Under the pieces are notes generated by a model that saw only the letters and a program-made list of their open reading frames with translations, ran no database searches and was not told where the DNA came from. The position numbers and the translations under genes are program-made. DNA of 64,000 bases, taken from Spirochaeta cellobiosiphila DSM 17781. GTDB lineage: Bacteria; Spirochaetota; Spirochaetia; DSM-17781. Of this stretch, positions 52,897 to 61,072 are shown piece after piece. The first letter of the stretch is position 1; every line of letters begins with the position of its first letter. The stretch covers positions 248,001 to 312,000 of the forward strand of contig NZ_AUFW01000007.1 in NCBI RefSeq assembly GCF_000426705.1, written 5' to 3'.

Positions 52897-53739
52897 CTAA
52901 TGAGTTCTTCCATCATAACTAATAAAAGCACCGATATAATTAATACAGGTATCATTATAAATGGTTCCAGGATAAACCTCTAATATTGTCATAGTCATAC
53001 CTTTAAGGCCTATAACATTATTAATATCTATCTTAAATAAATCTGGTGTGTCTGGAATTGTAACATCAATATAATTATCACTTGCATTATCACTGATTCT
53101 GATTTTCTTCACTCTATTATTTTTTTTATATAAATCTGGTCGACTATAAGAAACATAACCATTTGAAAAATACAAGTAATAGGTACTGCTCTCTTCCTTT
53201 ATTAGATCAATATTTATTTCAACACCTATGCCATCTCCTGTTTCTCCCTCAACCCATGGATTAGGTAAAGATGAAATAGATAAATTTTCTGCCCCATATA
53301 CTTTGATACCGTTTTTTGTTCTTTCTTTTAAACTTGACTGCGTGGAAAAAAAATCAATAAATCCAAATAAGTCAGGCAGCGTATCACCAAATCGCTTATA
53401 TCCTTTATATATATAATCATTATCAGAGTCATATAAAAGTATAATATACTTATTACCAATGACAATCATCTTTTTATCATATTCTGTTCCATACTCTAGA
53501 AAGCGAATACCACTTGTATCATCAATTCTATATTGATATTCATTTACTGTACTAGTATTCATATCAAAATCATTTTCTTCAAATCTTATTTTTCTATCAC
53601 TAAACGATATTAATGTAGTTATAGGAATATCTCTATCCGAATATGTTTTACCTTGGAAAAAGTTATCACCCCCCCAAGATGAGATTGAAGAGTTATACAA
53701 GCAAATAGCACAAAATATGTATTTACCTATTTTTGTCAT
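52897..53739 (-). CDS. Exported protein with NADase-type glycan-binding domain (cassette 4)
   Basis: The 280-residue protein has an N-terminal signal-like segment (MTKIGKYIFCAICLYNSSIS). The C-terminal domain shows NPWVEGETGDGIGVEI, YLYFSNGYVSYSRPDLYKKN, NRVKKIRISD and ILEVYPGTIYNDTCIN, so it is a clear paralogue of 51157-51990. It follows a broken toxin tip, with AAGGATG ahead of the ATG. The N-terminal halves of the paralogues (about 25-150) share the pattern YRIDDTSGIRFL and YDSDNDYI, so the whole protein is one family. Confidence 0.75.
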   Translation of the reverse strand: MTKIGKYIFCAICLYNSSISSWGGDNFFQGKTYSDRDIPITTLISFSDRKIRFEENDFDMNTSTVNEYQYRIDDTSGIRFLEYGTEYDKKMIVIGNKYIILLYDSDNDYIYKGYKRFGDTLPDLFGFIDFFSTQSSLKERTKNGIKVYGAENLSISSLPNPWVEGETGDGIGVEINIDLIKEESSTYYLYFSNGYVSYSRPDLYKKNNRVKKIRISDNASDNYIDVTIPDTPDLFKIDINNVIGLKGMTMTILEVYPGTIYNDTCINYIGAFISYDGRTH

Positions 53740-53754
53740 TTTATTGCCATCCTT

Positions 53755-54689
53755 TTATATGCTCTGTTGTAATTGAGTAAATAATTTTATCTCTACATGA
53801 ATTTGCTCTCTAGAATTACCATAACCATAAGAATATCCTAAATTTTTCATTTCATTAGTAAAATTATTAAAATCTCCTATATGCGGTATTATACATCCTT
53901 TAGAATATGGTTTACCTATCGTACTATAAGGTTCATCTGAAATCCATTTTTTGGCATCAGGATGCAAATAGAAATCATCTCTCAGTTCTAAATAATCTTT
54001 ATACCATCCATTTCCTGGTACATTGTGAGCAGATAATTTTGCATCAAAACCTTGGGGGTTTAAAGTACCATAATAACCTCTGGTCACTGTTATATTATTA
54101 TAGTAGTATTCTCCTTAACCCAATCACTATCGTACTTACTTGTATATCTTTTTAAATTCTCTTTTAGGGCATTCTTCTTAAAAGCTACTTTAATCCTATT
54201 AAGAATTCCTTCTTTTTTTTGAAGATCCTTCAAATCTTTCGCTTATTTTTCTAATCGATCTCTAGCACGCTGTTCTGCTTCACTTACATCTTTATCTTTA
54301 TTTTTATCTTCAGTATCTACACTCTTTTTCTTAGATTCATTGCCACTACGTTTAAAAAACAACCCACTAGGATTAACAAAAACAAGCGGATTATTCGCCG
54401 TATACAAATACCAATTAGACCCATCCCTGGCAGGATCTTCCGTAATAAACCGACCAGCCTGAGCATCATACCAACGGGCATTGAAGTAATAGAATCCTAA
54501 TTCCTGGTCATAATCCTTACCGGTATACTTAAAATCAAAGTCATCACGCCCTGTTGGATTATCAATAACAACCTTGTCCCCAAAGGGTGTGTACTCGGCA
54601 CTCCAGAGCTTCTCACCAGCCTCATCAGTAATGGCTACAGTAGATCCTAAGTGATCTGTGGAATAATAAAAAGAACACGGCCAGGACAA
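53755..54689 (-). pseudogene. Rhs core fragment with broken toxin tip (cassette 4)
   Basis: The core (54243-54689) starts FYYSTDHLGSTVAITDEAG and includes AEYTPFGDKVVIDNP, FYYFNARWYDAQAGRFITED and YLYTANNPLVFVNPSGL, the RHS repeat-associated core. A stop (TAA, 54240-54242) breaks the frame, which then continues KDLKDLQKKEGILNRIK and KRYTSKYDSDWVKENT. A frameshift precedes GYYGTLNPQGFDAKLSAHN (from 54087), and another near 53760 changes the end from HIKGWQ. The tip contains FYLHPDAKKW and YSKGCIIPHIGDFNNFT. The S-x-G-C motif recalls L,D-transpeptidase-like folds, with low certainty. Confidence 0.75.
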
Positions 54690-54723
54690 AAAAAGCCCAG
54701 AATGACAGGGAGGTCATACTGGG
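54688..54723 (-). terminator. Terminator directly before the cassette 4 Rhs core
   Basis: On the minus strand CCCAGTATGAC pairs with GTCATTCTGGG (one mismatch) and is followed by C and seven T residues. The T-run merges into the TTG where the Rhs core frame opens. Transcription from upstream would stop here, so the core fragment behind it should be silent. Confidence 0.8.
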
Positions 54724-54786
54724 TTGGATTAACAATAACGATTCATTTTTTAGTTCAAATTGCCTTGGAGCGATGCTTTTGGGAAA
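54690..54786 (-). repeat. Cassette spacer repeat, copy B (shortened)
   Basis: This copy has the terminator part, the ttagttcaaat stretch and the end ccttggagcgatgctttt, but lacks about 95 bases including the palindrome. The IS256 remnant follows to about 54850. From there to 54988 I see no gene. Confidence 0.8.
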
Positions 54787-54988
54787 ATAGGTCTGAACAA
54801 GTGAAAAGATCAAAAACATCTTCCACCATTCTACTTAAACTCGTCATTATGAATGATGTTAGAAAGTATCTTAATTTGGCAAACCATTTTCTTTGGTTAT
54901 CATATTTCTGTCGTTAGAAGAAGGGAATCTTATGATTTAATCTAAGATCGATATAAAATATAATATATGTAAGTGAAAGCTACCTGTT

Positions 54989-55825
54989 CTATCGTAAATT
55001 ACTCTTAGAATAAATGAAGATACCGAGAGAATTTAGACAAGTGTCCTTGTATTCAGTTCCCTTCCATACATCCATAATTTTAAGAATTATTCCATCAGTA
55101 GTAAATAGATTATCCACATAGATTCTGTAAGGGTCGGGACTATCGGGTATGAAATAATCATTATATCTTTTAGTCCACCTATCCATAACACGTAATACCT
55201 TTACTCTACTATTTTTCTTATACAAATCTGGATGATCATATGATACAAAACCATTCGATATTAATAAAGCATATCTTGAGGAAGAATCTCTTTGGATATC
55301 TATCTTTATTTCACTACCGATACCATAATCTTTTTCCCCTTCTACCCAGGGAGATGGCAGATCTAATTTTGCAAGATTGTTAATTGGATAAGAAATAGTT
55401 TTCCCATTAATTGTCTCAGTTAATTCACTCGTAGCCTCATATCTATCACTATAATAATAAGGTATAGTTGGTTCTGCTTCAATCATACCTATTCCATAGA
55501 AAAAGTAGTCTCCTTCAGAATCATAAATTGTAATTTCTTGTATATTTCCTAAAATTAACCATTTCTTACTATAATCTTCTCCGAGTAATAGAAATGTTAT
55601 GCCACTACTGTCATCTATTTTATAAGGGTATATTTCTTCTTTCTTTTCTTGAGTTTCACCATTTAATATTTGAATAATGATATTATCCTTAGTAAAGCTA
55701 ATCTTTTTATCAATGAAGACATCATAGTGTTCAAGGTAACTATTACCCACAAAATAAGGATTACTCCAAATAGCTAGATTGCAAAAAAAACTCAATCCTA
55801 AAAAAATAAAAATATTCTTTTTCAT
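54989..55825 (-). CDS. Exported protein with NADase-type glycan-binding domain (cassette 3)
   Basis: The 278-residue protein has a signal peptide (MKKNIFIFLGLSFFCNLAIW). The C-terminal domain shows SPWVEGEKDYGIGSEIKI, LISNGFVSYDHPDLYKKNS, RVKVLRVMD and IMDVWKGTEYKDTCLN. It is the third paralogue. The ATG follows the stop of the tip ORF without a gap (TAA-ATG), as expected for a toxin-partner pair under common translation. Confidence 0.75.
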   Translation of the reverse strand: MKKNIFIFLGLSFFCNLAIWSNPYFVGNSYLEHYDVFIDKKISFTKDNIIIQILNGETQEKKEEIYPYKIDDSSGITFLLLGEDYSKKWLILGNIQEITIYDSEGDYFFYGIGMIEAEPTIPYYYSDRYEATSELTETINGKTISYPINNLAKLDLPSPWVEGEKDYGIGSEIKIDIQRDSSSRYALLISNGFVSYDHPDLYKKNSRVKVLRVMDRWTKRYNDYFIPDSPDPYRIYVDNLFTTDGIILKIMDVWKGTEYKDTCLNSLGIFIYSKSNLR

Positions 55826-56360
55826 TTATTTCCATCCTTTTATATGCCTAAGATTATTATTATTGAAACTATTCCTAGTATAATAACTTGGCTGTTGTAA
55901 TTGAGTAGATAATTTTATCTCTACTCTGATACTATCACGACTACCATCCTTAATATCTCCATATTTAAATCCCAAGTTATTCATTTGTTGTGTGAAATTG
56001 TTGAAATCACCAATACGTGGAATTATACAGCCAGCAGAATAAGGTTTTCCAATTGAACTATAAGGTGCATCTGAAATCCAATTCTTAGCATCAGGATGCA
56101 GATAATAATCATCTTTCAAAATTAGGAAATCTTTATACCAACCATTTATTCCTTCATCATCATTGTGATCAGTTAATTGAGCATCAAACACCTGTTGCTA
56201 TAGTATCCTCTAGTCACAGTTATATCAGTATTCTCCAAAACCCAATCACTATCGTACTTAATTGCATATCTTTTTAAATTCTCTCTTAGTGATTGCTACT
56301 TAACAGCTTCCTTAATCCTATTTGGAATTCCTTCTTCTCTTTGAATTTCCTCAAACTCTT
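55826..56360 (-). pseudogene. Toxin-tip remnant without Rhs core (cassette 3)
   Basis: The minus strand reads EEFEEIQREEGIPNRIKEAVK, a stop, then SLRENLKRYAIKYDSDWV and TVTRGYYS. After a frameshift an open frame (55826-56191) continues FDAQLTDHNDDEGINGWYKDF to HIKGWK. It parallels the cassette 4 tip residue for residue, with YLHPDAKNW and YSAGCIIPRIGDFNNFT. No Rhs core is present upstream. Its place is taken by the repeat-rich stretch 56380-56840. The start codon of the longest frame is a TTG-type codon and not convincing. Confidence 0.65.
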
Positions 56361-56447
56361 CGGCGTTACACACCGAACAGATGGGGGTCCCCTGGCAACT
56401 CCCCTGGGTCTACGGTTCCATTACAGATCGTCCTGATCTTCCATCGA

Positions 56448-56538
56448 CCAAACATGCAATTATCATCGGCCGGACATCCCTGTCCTCTGTTCGTTACAAG
56501 TCATTTCATGACTTTCCACATGATAATTGTATGTTTGG
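56448..56538. repeat. Long inverted repeat with inner hairpin
   Basis: CCAAACATGCAATTATCAT (56448-56466) matches the reverse complement of 56520-56538 at all but one position, and with a one-base gap the pairing extends by three more on each side. Between the arms lies a second perfect hairpin, AAGTCAT/ATGACTT. It stands in place of the missing Rhs core of cassette 3 and next to copy 2 of the dispersed repeat. I checked for integron attC boxes (RYYYAAC/GTTRRRY) and they do not fit. Confidence 0.7.
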
Positions 56539-56640
56539 CCGACCTCCGGCCCGGGAGATTCAGATCTGTTAAGGCTTCCTTTTAACTCGTCCCAGAACTC
56601 GGCTACTTTCAATCCTCAAGGCTCTAGGGAAAAGGACAAA
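56535..56640. repeat. Dispersed repeat, copy 2 (partner at 50615-50750)
   Basis: The sequence from GGCCGACCTCC to GAACTCG matches copy 1 closely in the shared first 85 bases. Its start overlaps the right arm of the inverted repeat at 56520-56538. Confidence 0.6.
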
Positions 56641-56675
56641 ACCCTCTTGGCAGAAGAAGGTACTAAGCCATAGCA

Positions 56676-56745
56676 TTTTGAAAGGGCTTTTCAAACTTTT
56701 TGAATGGGCCTTTCGAGATTTTTTAAAGGGCCTTTCAATTTTCTT
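56676..56745. repeat. Three imperfect repeats of a GAAAGGGCCTTTC palindrome
   Basis: Units of about 22 bases (TTTTGAAAGGGCTTTTCAAA, TTTTTGAATGGGCCTTTCGA, TTTTTTAAAGGGCCTTTCAA) follow each other. Each is a near-palindrome, so the DNA can extrude or the RNA can fold as alternative hairpins. Confidence 0.75.
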
Positions 56746-56811
56746 TATTAATAGGCAATCGTCAGATTAGTGACTTCCTATCCATAGGCTCTAGGGCCTG
56801 CCCCTCAAAAG

Positions 56812-56836
56812 TTGACCAAATGTATCGTTTGGTCAA
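56812..56836. repeat. Perfect 9-bp inverted repeat at a cassette boundary
   Basis: TTGACCAAA and TTTGGTCAA flank TGTATCG. The repeat lies exactly where sequence similarity between spacer copy C and the start of an Rhs core would be expected to continue (after acggccagga), so it marks the break point of the lost core. Confidence 0.65.
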
Positions 56837-56840
56837 CAGC

Positions 56841-57043
56841 ACGGCCAGGACAAATAAAGCCCAGAATGACAGGGAGGTCATACTGGGTTTGATTAACAAT
56901 AATAGTCATCTTTTAGTTCAATTCGCCGTGATGCGAGCGCAGAGGTAAATCAAGTCCCTTCACAGATAAGATATCTTATCTGGGGAGGGGCGCTCCTGGT
57001 TCGGTAGAATCAGGATGATTTGTCTTGGAGCGATGCTTTTTGA
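56841..57043 (-). repeat. Cassette spacer repeat, copy C (full length)
   Basis: This is the most complete copy, about 200 bp. It holds the terminator hairpin (56853-56887), the ttagttcaat stretch, a perfect 18-bp palindrome AGATAAGATATCTTATCT at 56964-56981 with imperfectly paired flanks, ggggcgctcctgg, and the end gagcgatgctttt. Sequence diverges immediately after, so the last bases mark a recombination boundary. Confidence 0.88.
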
Positions 57044-57120
57044 GGATCTAATACATAGTTCTACTTTATTTTGTAAGTGTTCCTTCCCACAATCTGGTCG
57101 CAATCAACCTCACTGGAGAG

Positions 57121-57267
57121 ATGAATATGATTATAAAAATTAGTAAGTACCAGATTCATAGACTATTATTGAAAAATGTTCTTAACCACATCGAATTAAA
57201 TGTTCGAAAGAACACCCTTACAGTGGATTTTTATTCCAAAGAAATCATAGAAGAAGCCTCAGATTAA
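57121..57267 (+). CDS. Small plus-strand ORF, 48 aa, doubtful
   Basis: MNMIIKISKYQIHRLLLKNV opens a frame that ends in EEASD, with GGAGAG only two bases before the ATG. The composition is protein-like. It is the only plus-strand ORF I would consider in the island, lying between spacer copy C and the immunity gene. It may be a remnant of a mobile element. Confidence 0.25.
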   Translation: MNMIIKISKYQIHRLLLKNVLNHIELNVRKNTLTVDFYSKEIIEEASD

Positions 57268-57298
57268 CCATGGAGCTTTGCACAGGAGATATTACGTC

Positions 57299-57943
57299 TC
57301 AGTCTATTATAACTTTACTTTTTAAATGATTAGGCAAGTGACTTATTAACTCTTGGAGGTCCGGTTCATAAATATTAAACTTTTCAAATATATTCTTATT
57401 CTTTAAACCTAATACCCCCAATGGAATATAATTGTCATTCGTAGCGTAATATCCCCATTTCGCACTATTGGAGAATACAAAATATTCTCTTTCCGAAAAA
57501 TTAATAACAAAAGAAGATATATAATTTCCACTATTAAGTTCTTCCCATGATATATCAGCAGGAAATCTTAAGGTTATTGGTGGGATAGATAAATTATTAT
57601 AACTTCCGCTCACATTTTCTATAATTACAAACTGATGATCTTTTAATCTCTCCATACCGCTTTGTAATATTAAAAAATCTTCTTTTGTAAAAAGACAACC
57701 ACCAGCATTGCAATAAATATCATATTCATCTTTATATCCTATTTCAGGGAATTTTCTATTAATATCTGTAAATATATTACATTGTATTTTTTTCCATGTT
57801 GCTTCATATTCATCTGCTGTCAACCAATATTTTTTCAAATATTCTTCAGCTTTTTTAACATCTCCCCACTTTTCATCATAATTAAAGTATATTGAGTAAT
57901 ACTCTGATATATACTCCTTTAGTATTTCTTTATACTCTATCAA
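57299..57943 (-). CDS. Probable immunity protein for the cassette 2 Rhs toxin
   Basis: The 214-residue cytoplasmic protein (no signal peptide) directly follows the intact toxin tip and overlaps its stop by four bases. The C-terminal half has FVINFSEREYFVFSNSAKWG and YYATNDNYIPLGVLG, a pattern I associate with immunity proteins of polymorphic toxin systems, but I cannot name the family. Position and overlap are the main evidence. It is the only non-exported partner protein in the array. Confidence 0.65.
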   Translation of the reverse strand: MIEYKEILKEYISEYYSIYFNYDEKWGDVKKAEEYLKKYWLTADEYEATWKKIQCNIFTDINRKFPEIGYKDEYDIYCNAGGCLFTKEDFLILQSGMERLKDHQFVIIENVSGSYNNLSIPPITLRFPADISWEELNSGNYISSFVINFSEREYFVFSNSAKWGYYATNDNYIPLGVLGLKNKNIFEKFNIYEPDLQELISHLPNHLKSKVIID

Positions 57944-58992
57944 TTGTTTACCCTTATTTTAAAAAGCTTCCCACCATTATTAATATGTATAGTCGCTTCT
58001 CCTGTTTTTGCGGATGTATGAAGCCCCATTCTTAAATCATCAGTTTTAAAAAATATTTCATGCCCACTTTCTTGCAAAGTTTGTCCATAGCTTTCAGCTA
58101 AATCACTGATTATCTTATTTGCGTCTCCAGTTACATTAGCTTGTTTAGTACCATTTTTCAACTTTTTCCAATCTACTCCCATATCAAGCAAATCATCTAA
58201 ACTTTTTATTGAGGTACTAACAGCTTCATCGATTTTACTTCCTACTGTCTTCTTTAATAATGCTTTACTTGCCTTTGAACCTAGGTCATATAATGATTTA
58301 ACAGCATCAATTATAGTAAGTTCGTCCAAATTTGGAGTTAGAGAACCATCTGCTAAATTATCATCTGATAACCAATCTAAATTATCTTTAACATCATCAG
58401 GAACTTCATTCTGACCAGGATTTTGGTTATCTGATGGTAATCCAACTTCATCTCCACCTTCTTCCTCATCAATCTGTTGTTCCGAAGAACTTCCCCCTGA
58501 TGTGTCTCCATTATCTCTACCATTTGGACCACCAGTTGATCCACCACTAGGATTATTATTCTGAATTGCTTTAACTACAGAACTAACAACATCCTTAACT
58601 TTTTCCCAAGTGCTTTTTTCCTCAGTAGTTCCTGTTCCACCATCATCTGCTTTTTTTCTAGTTAAACCAGTGGGATCAATATATCTTAGCGGATTATTCG
58701 CCGTATACAAATACCAATTAGACCCATCCCTAGCCGGATCTTCCGTAATAAACCGACCAGCCTGAGCATCATACCAACGAGCATTGAAGTAATAGAACCC
58801 TAAATCATCATCATAATCCTTACCGGTATACTTAAAGTCAAAGTCATCCCTTCCTGATGGATTATCGATAACAACCTTGTCACCAAAAGGTGTGTACTCG
58901 GCACTCCAAAGCTTCTCACCTGCCTCATCAGTAATAGCTACAGAAGATCCTAAGTGGTCTATGGAATAATAAAAATAACACGGGCGGGACAA
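57940..58992 (-). CDS. Rhs core fragment with intact C-terminal toxin domain (cassette 2)
   Basis: The 350-residue frame starts in the Rhs core (FYYSIDHLGSSVAITDEAG; AEYTPFGDKVV; FYYFNARWYDAQAGRFITED; YLYTANNPLRYIDPTGL). A low-complexity linker follows (about 115-200, Gly/Ser/Asn/Asp-rich). Then comes a tip of about 150 residues ending GHEIFFKTDDLRMGLHTS, EATIHINNGGKLFKIRVNN. The compact basic end with H-x-S and a terminal KIR is typical of small nuclease toxins, but the family is unknown. The nominal TTG start lies within the T-run of a terminator and has no ribosome-binding site. In place it is probably silent unless joined to a full Rhs gene. Confidence 0.75.
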   Translation of the reverse strand: MSRPCYFYYSIDHLGSSVAITDEAGEKLWSAEYTPFGDKVVIDNPSGRDDFDFKYTGKDYDDDLGFYYFNARWYDAQAGRFITEDPARDGSNWYLYTANNPLRYIDPTGLTRKKADDGGTGTTEEKSTWEKVKDVVSSVVKAIQNNNPSGGSTGGPNGRDNGDTSGGSSSEQQIDEEEGGDEVGLPSDNQNPGQNEVPDDVKDNLDWLSDDNLADGSLTPNLDELTIIDAVKSLYDLGSKASKALLKKTVGSKIDEAVSTSIKSLDDLLDMGVDWKKLKNGTKQANVTGDANKIISDLAESYGQTLQESGHEIFFKTDDLRMGLHTSAKTGEATIHINNGGKLFKIRVNN

Positions 58993-59173
58993 AAAGCCCA
59001 GAATGACAGGGAGGTCATACTGGGTTTGATTAACAAAACAAGTAATCTTTTAGTTCAAATCGCCGTGATGCGAGCGCAGTGATAAATCAAGTCCCTTCAC
59101 AGATAAGATATCTTCTCTGGGGAGGGGCGCTCCTGGTTTGGTAGAATCAGGATGATTTGCCTTGGAGCGATGC
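58979..59173 (-). repeat. Cassette spacer repeat, copy D (full length)
   Basis: It holds the terminator (58991-59024: CCCAGTATGAC with GTCATTCTGGG, then five T), the ttagttcaaatcgccgtgatg stretch, the palindrome with one change (59101-59118), and the end ccttggagcgatgct. It separates the exported protein gene of cassette 1 from the Rhs core of cassette 2. Confidence 0.88.
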
Positions 59174-59186
59174 TATTGAGGAGCAT

Positions 59187-60017
59187 TTATCCTTTATATC
59201 GATCAATTTCAATTTTTCCAATACCTATAAAATTGATGCAAGTATCATTATATTGAGTCCCAGGATAAACATCTAATATTTCTATTATTACACCATCACT
59301 ACGTATGATATCATATAATGGGATTATACAAAAATCAGAGGTATCTTTAATATTGATATCTCTGTAATTTCCACTTTCAATGTCCTGAAGTCTAATTTTC
59401 TTTATTCTATTGTTCTTTCTAAATAGGTCAGATCTAGAATAGGAGACATAACCATTTGATAGAACGATATATTTCTCAGAATAATCTTCAGTTTTTTTTA
59501 CATCTATATATATTTTCTCTCCAATACCATTTCCTGGAACTCCCTCGACCCATGGTGACGGCAAAGAATTGATACCCAAATTAGTACTACTGTACTCAAT
59601 TTTACCTTTTTTTGTTTCTTCACTTAAGTATGATGTTGATCTAAAATATTTTTCCCCAAATGATAAACTATCACTCAAGTAATTCTTTTCAATATTATTA
59701 CCTAAAAAGAATGGTTTTGAATCACTGTCATACATAATAATGTAGGAGTCTGAAAATAAACAAAGCCATTTTTTAGAGTTCTTTCCAATTAATATATATG
59801 TTAAACCACTAGATCTATCAATTCTATATGGCTCTGTCCATTTATCTATTTCACCATCATTGTCGATTTTGTACTCTAACTCTCCATTATTGAATGAAAT
59901 TGACTTCTGCAAAATAGGTTTAAAAGTATTGTCGACAAATGTTAAACCATCAAAATCTTCAGAATATAAGAAATTTATTATTAAAATAGAGAAAATTAAT
60001 AATACTCTATTTTTCAT
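59187..60017 (-). CDS. Exported protein with NADase-type glycan-binding domain (cassette 1)
   Basis: The 276-residue protein has a signal peptide (MKNRVLLIFSILIINFLYS). The C-terminal domain shows SPWVEGVPGNGIGEKIYI, VLSNGYVSYSRSDLFRKNN, RIKKIRLQD and ILDVYPGTQYNDTCINFIG. It is the fourth paralogue. Its ATG abuts the stop codon of the preceding tip ORF (TAA-ATG). Confidence 0.75.
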   Translation of the reverse strand: MKNRVLLIFSILIINFLYSEDFDGLTFVDNTFKPILQKSISFNNGELEYKIDNDGEIDKWTEPYRIDRSSGLTYILIGKNSKKWLCLFSDSYIIMYDSDSKPFFLGNNIEKNYLSDSLSFGEKYFRSTSYLSEETKKGKIEYSSTNLGINSLPSPWVEGVPGNGIGEKIYIDVKKTEDYSEKYIVLSNGYVSYSRSDLFRKNNRIKKIRLQDIESGNYRDINIKDTSDFCIIPLYDIIRSDGVIIEILDVYPGTQYNDTCINFIGIGKIEIDRYKG

Positions 60018-60563
60018 TTACTGCCATCCTTCTGTGTGTTTTAACACATTTCGATCTACATTTTGATACTTATTTGGATTCCTTTTATAGTTAACATATG
60101 TCTCTGACAAGTTGTTAGATAATTTCAATATTAAACTTATAGTATCTCTATTATTTCCTGATTTATATTCAAAACCCAAATCCTTTAAAACATTGGTAAT
60201 ATCATTAAAATCCCCTAATTTTGGTACTAAGCAACCTTTTGATCTAGGTACTAACCCCTGACGCCACGGTAAACCATTCAAATTGTTAAAAGCATTAGGA
60301 TGAAGGTAAAAATCTGGACCCTTTACTACTAAGGAATCCTTGTAGGTTCCACTTGGATTAATTGCAGTGAAAGCAGCGTCATAAGTTCCAAGTTTTAATG
60401 TCCCATCAATTTTTGTCAAATCTTTATGGTCTGCCCAAGTTTGTATTCTGGTGTCATAAAGTGATGCACCCATAAAGTCAATACTCAGTTTGCCATCCCA
60501 ATAGACTTTCCCAGGCGTTCCATAGTAACCTCTTTCAATAATTATACTAGTTTTTTCTTTCAC
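60018..60563 (-). CDS. Toxin-tip ORF, best preserved of three (cassette 1)
   Basis: The 181-residue frame (GTG start) contains RGYYGTPGKVYWDGKLS, TIQ-like IDGTLKLGTYDAAF, FYLHPNAFNNL and RSKGCLVPKLGDFND, then LKDLGFEYKSGNNRD. It is longer than the matching tips in cassettes 3 and 4 by an insert of about 50 residues. The S-x-G-C motif with a preceding His-Pro recalls L,D-transpeptidase-like or DUF5675-like enzymes that act on peptidoglycan. That would explain an exported partner. The identification is weak. Upstream frames show it was once fused to the Rhs core at 60565-60966. Confidence 0.5.
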   Translation of the reverse strand: MKEKTSIIIERGYYGTPGKVYWDGKLSIDFMGASLYDTRIQTWADHKDLTKIDGTLKLGTYDAAFTAINPSGTYKDSLVVKGPDFYLHPNAFNNLNGLPWRQGLVPRSKGCLVPKLGDFNDITNVLKDLGFEYKSGNNRDTISLILKLSNNLSETYVNYKRNPNKYQNVDRNVLKHTEGWQ

Positions 60564-60564
60564 C

Positions 60565-60966
60565 CATTCTGAATCATATTTAGAAGTATATCTCTTTCAT
60601 TCATCCCTTAAAACATTCGCTTTTAACCCAGCCATTACTTTTTTTAGGATACCTTCTTCTTTTTGTATTTCTTTCAATTCAGCGGATTATTCGCCGTTTA
60701 CAAATACCAGTTAGCCCCATCCCTTGCAGGATCCTCTGTAATAAAGCGACCAGCCTGAGCATCATACCAACGGGCATTGAAGTAGTAGAATCCTAACTGG
60801 GCATCATAATCCTTCCCAGTATACTTAAAGTCAAATTCATCACGTCCTGAAGGATTATCGATAACAACCTTATCACCAAAGGGTGTGTACTCGGCGCTCC
60901 AAAGCTTCTGGCCTGCTTCATCAGTGATCGCAACAATAGATCCTAAGTGGTCTGTGGAATTATATA
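60565..60966 (-). pseudogene. Rhs core fragment, disrupted (cassette 1)
   Basis: The minus strand reads NSTDHLGSIVAITDEAG, AEYTPFGDKVVIDNP, FYYFNARWYDAQAGRF, ITEDPARDGANWYL, then a TAA where the other copies have Tyr, then TANNPLN and another stop. In a shifted frame AELKEIQKEGILKKVMA and KRYTSKYDSEWVKEKTS lead into the tip ORF. So at least one nonsense and one frameshift mutation separate core and tip. Confidence 0.75.
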
Positions 60967-60985
60967 AAACTGCACGGCAAGGACT

Positions 60986-61018
60986 AAAAAAAACCAGAAT
61001 GACAGAGTGTCATACTGG
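60986..61018 (-). terminator. Terminator directly before the cassette 1 Rhs core
   Basis: On the minus strand CCAGTATGAC pairs with GTCATTCTGG (one mismatch) around a 5-nt loop and runs into eight T residues. It is the terminator part of the cassette spacer. The rest of the spacer is absent here. Confidence 0.8.
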
Positions 61019-61072
61019 GTTTGATTAACTACCCCACTGTACTGTGAGTGTAAAGATGGATGGGACAGAGGC

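Noticed and set aside
56448-56538. Integron attC site
   Set aside because: The arms do not contain the RYYYAAC and GTTRRRY boxes, and no integron integrase is present.
56322-56585. 87-codon plus-strand ORF
   Set aside because: It spans the inverted repeat and the dispersed repeat and has no recognisable protein features.
57940-58992. Start codon at 58992 as a true translation start
   Set aside because: The TTG lies in the T-run of a terminator and has no Shine-Dalgarno. It is the first in-frame start-like codon of a fragment, not evidence of expression.
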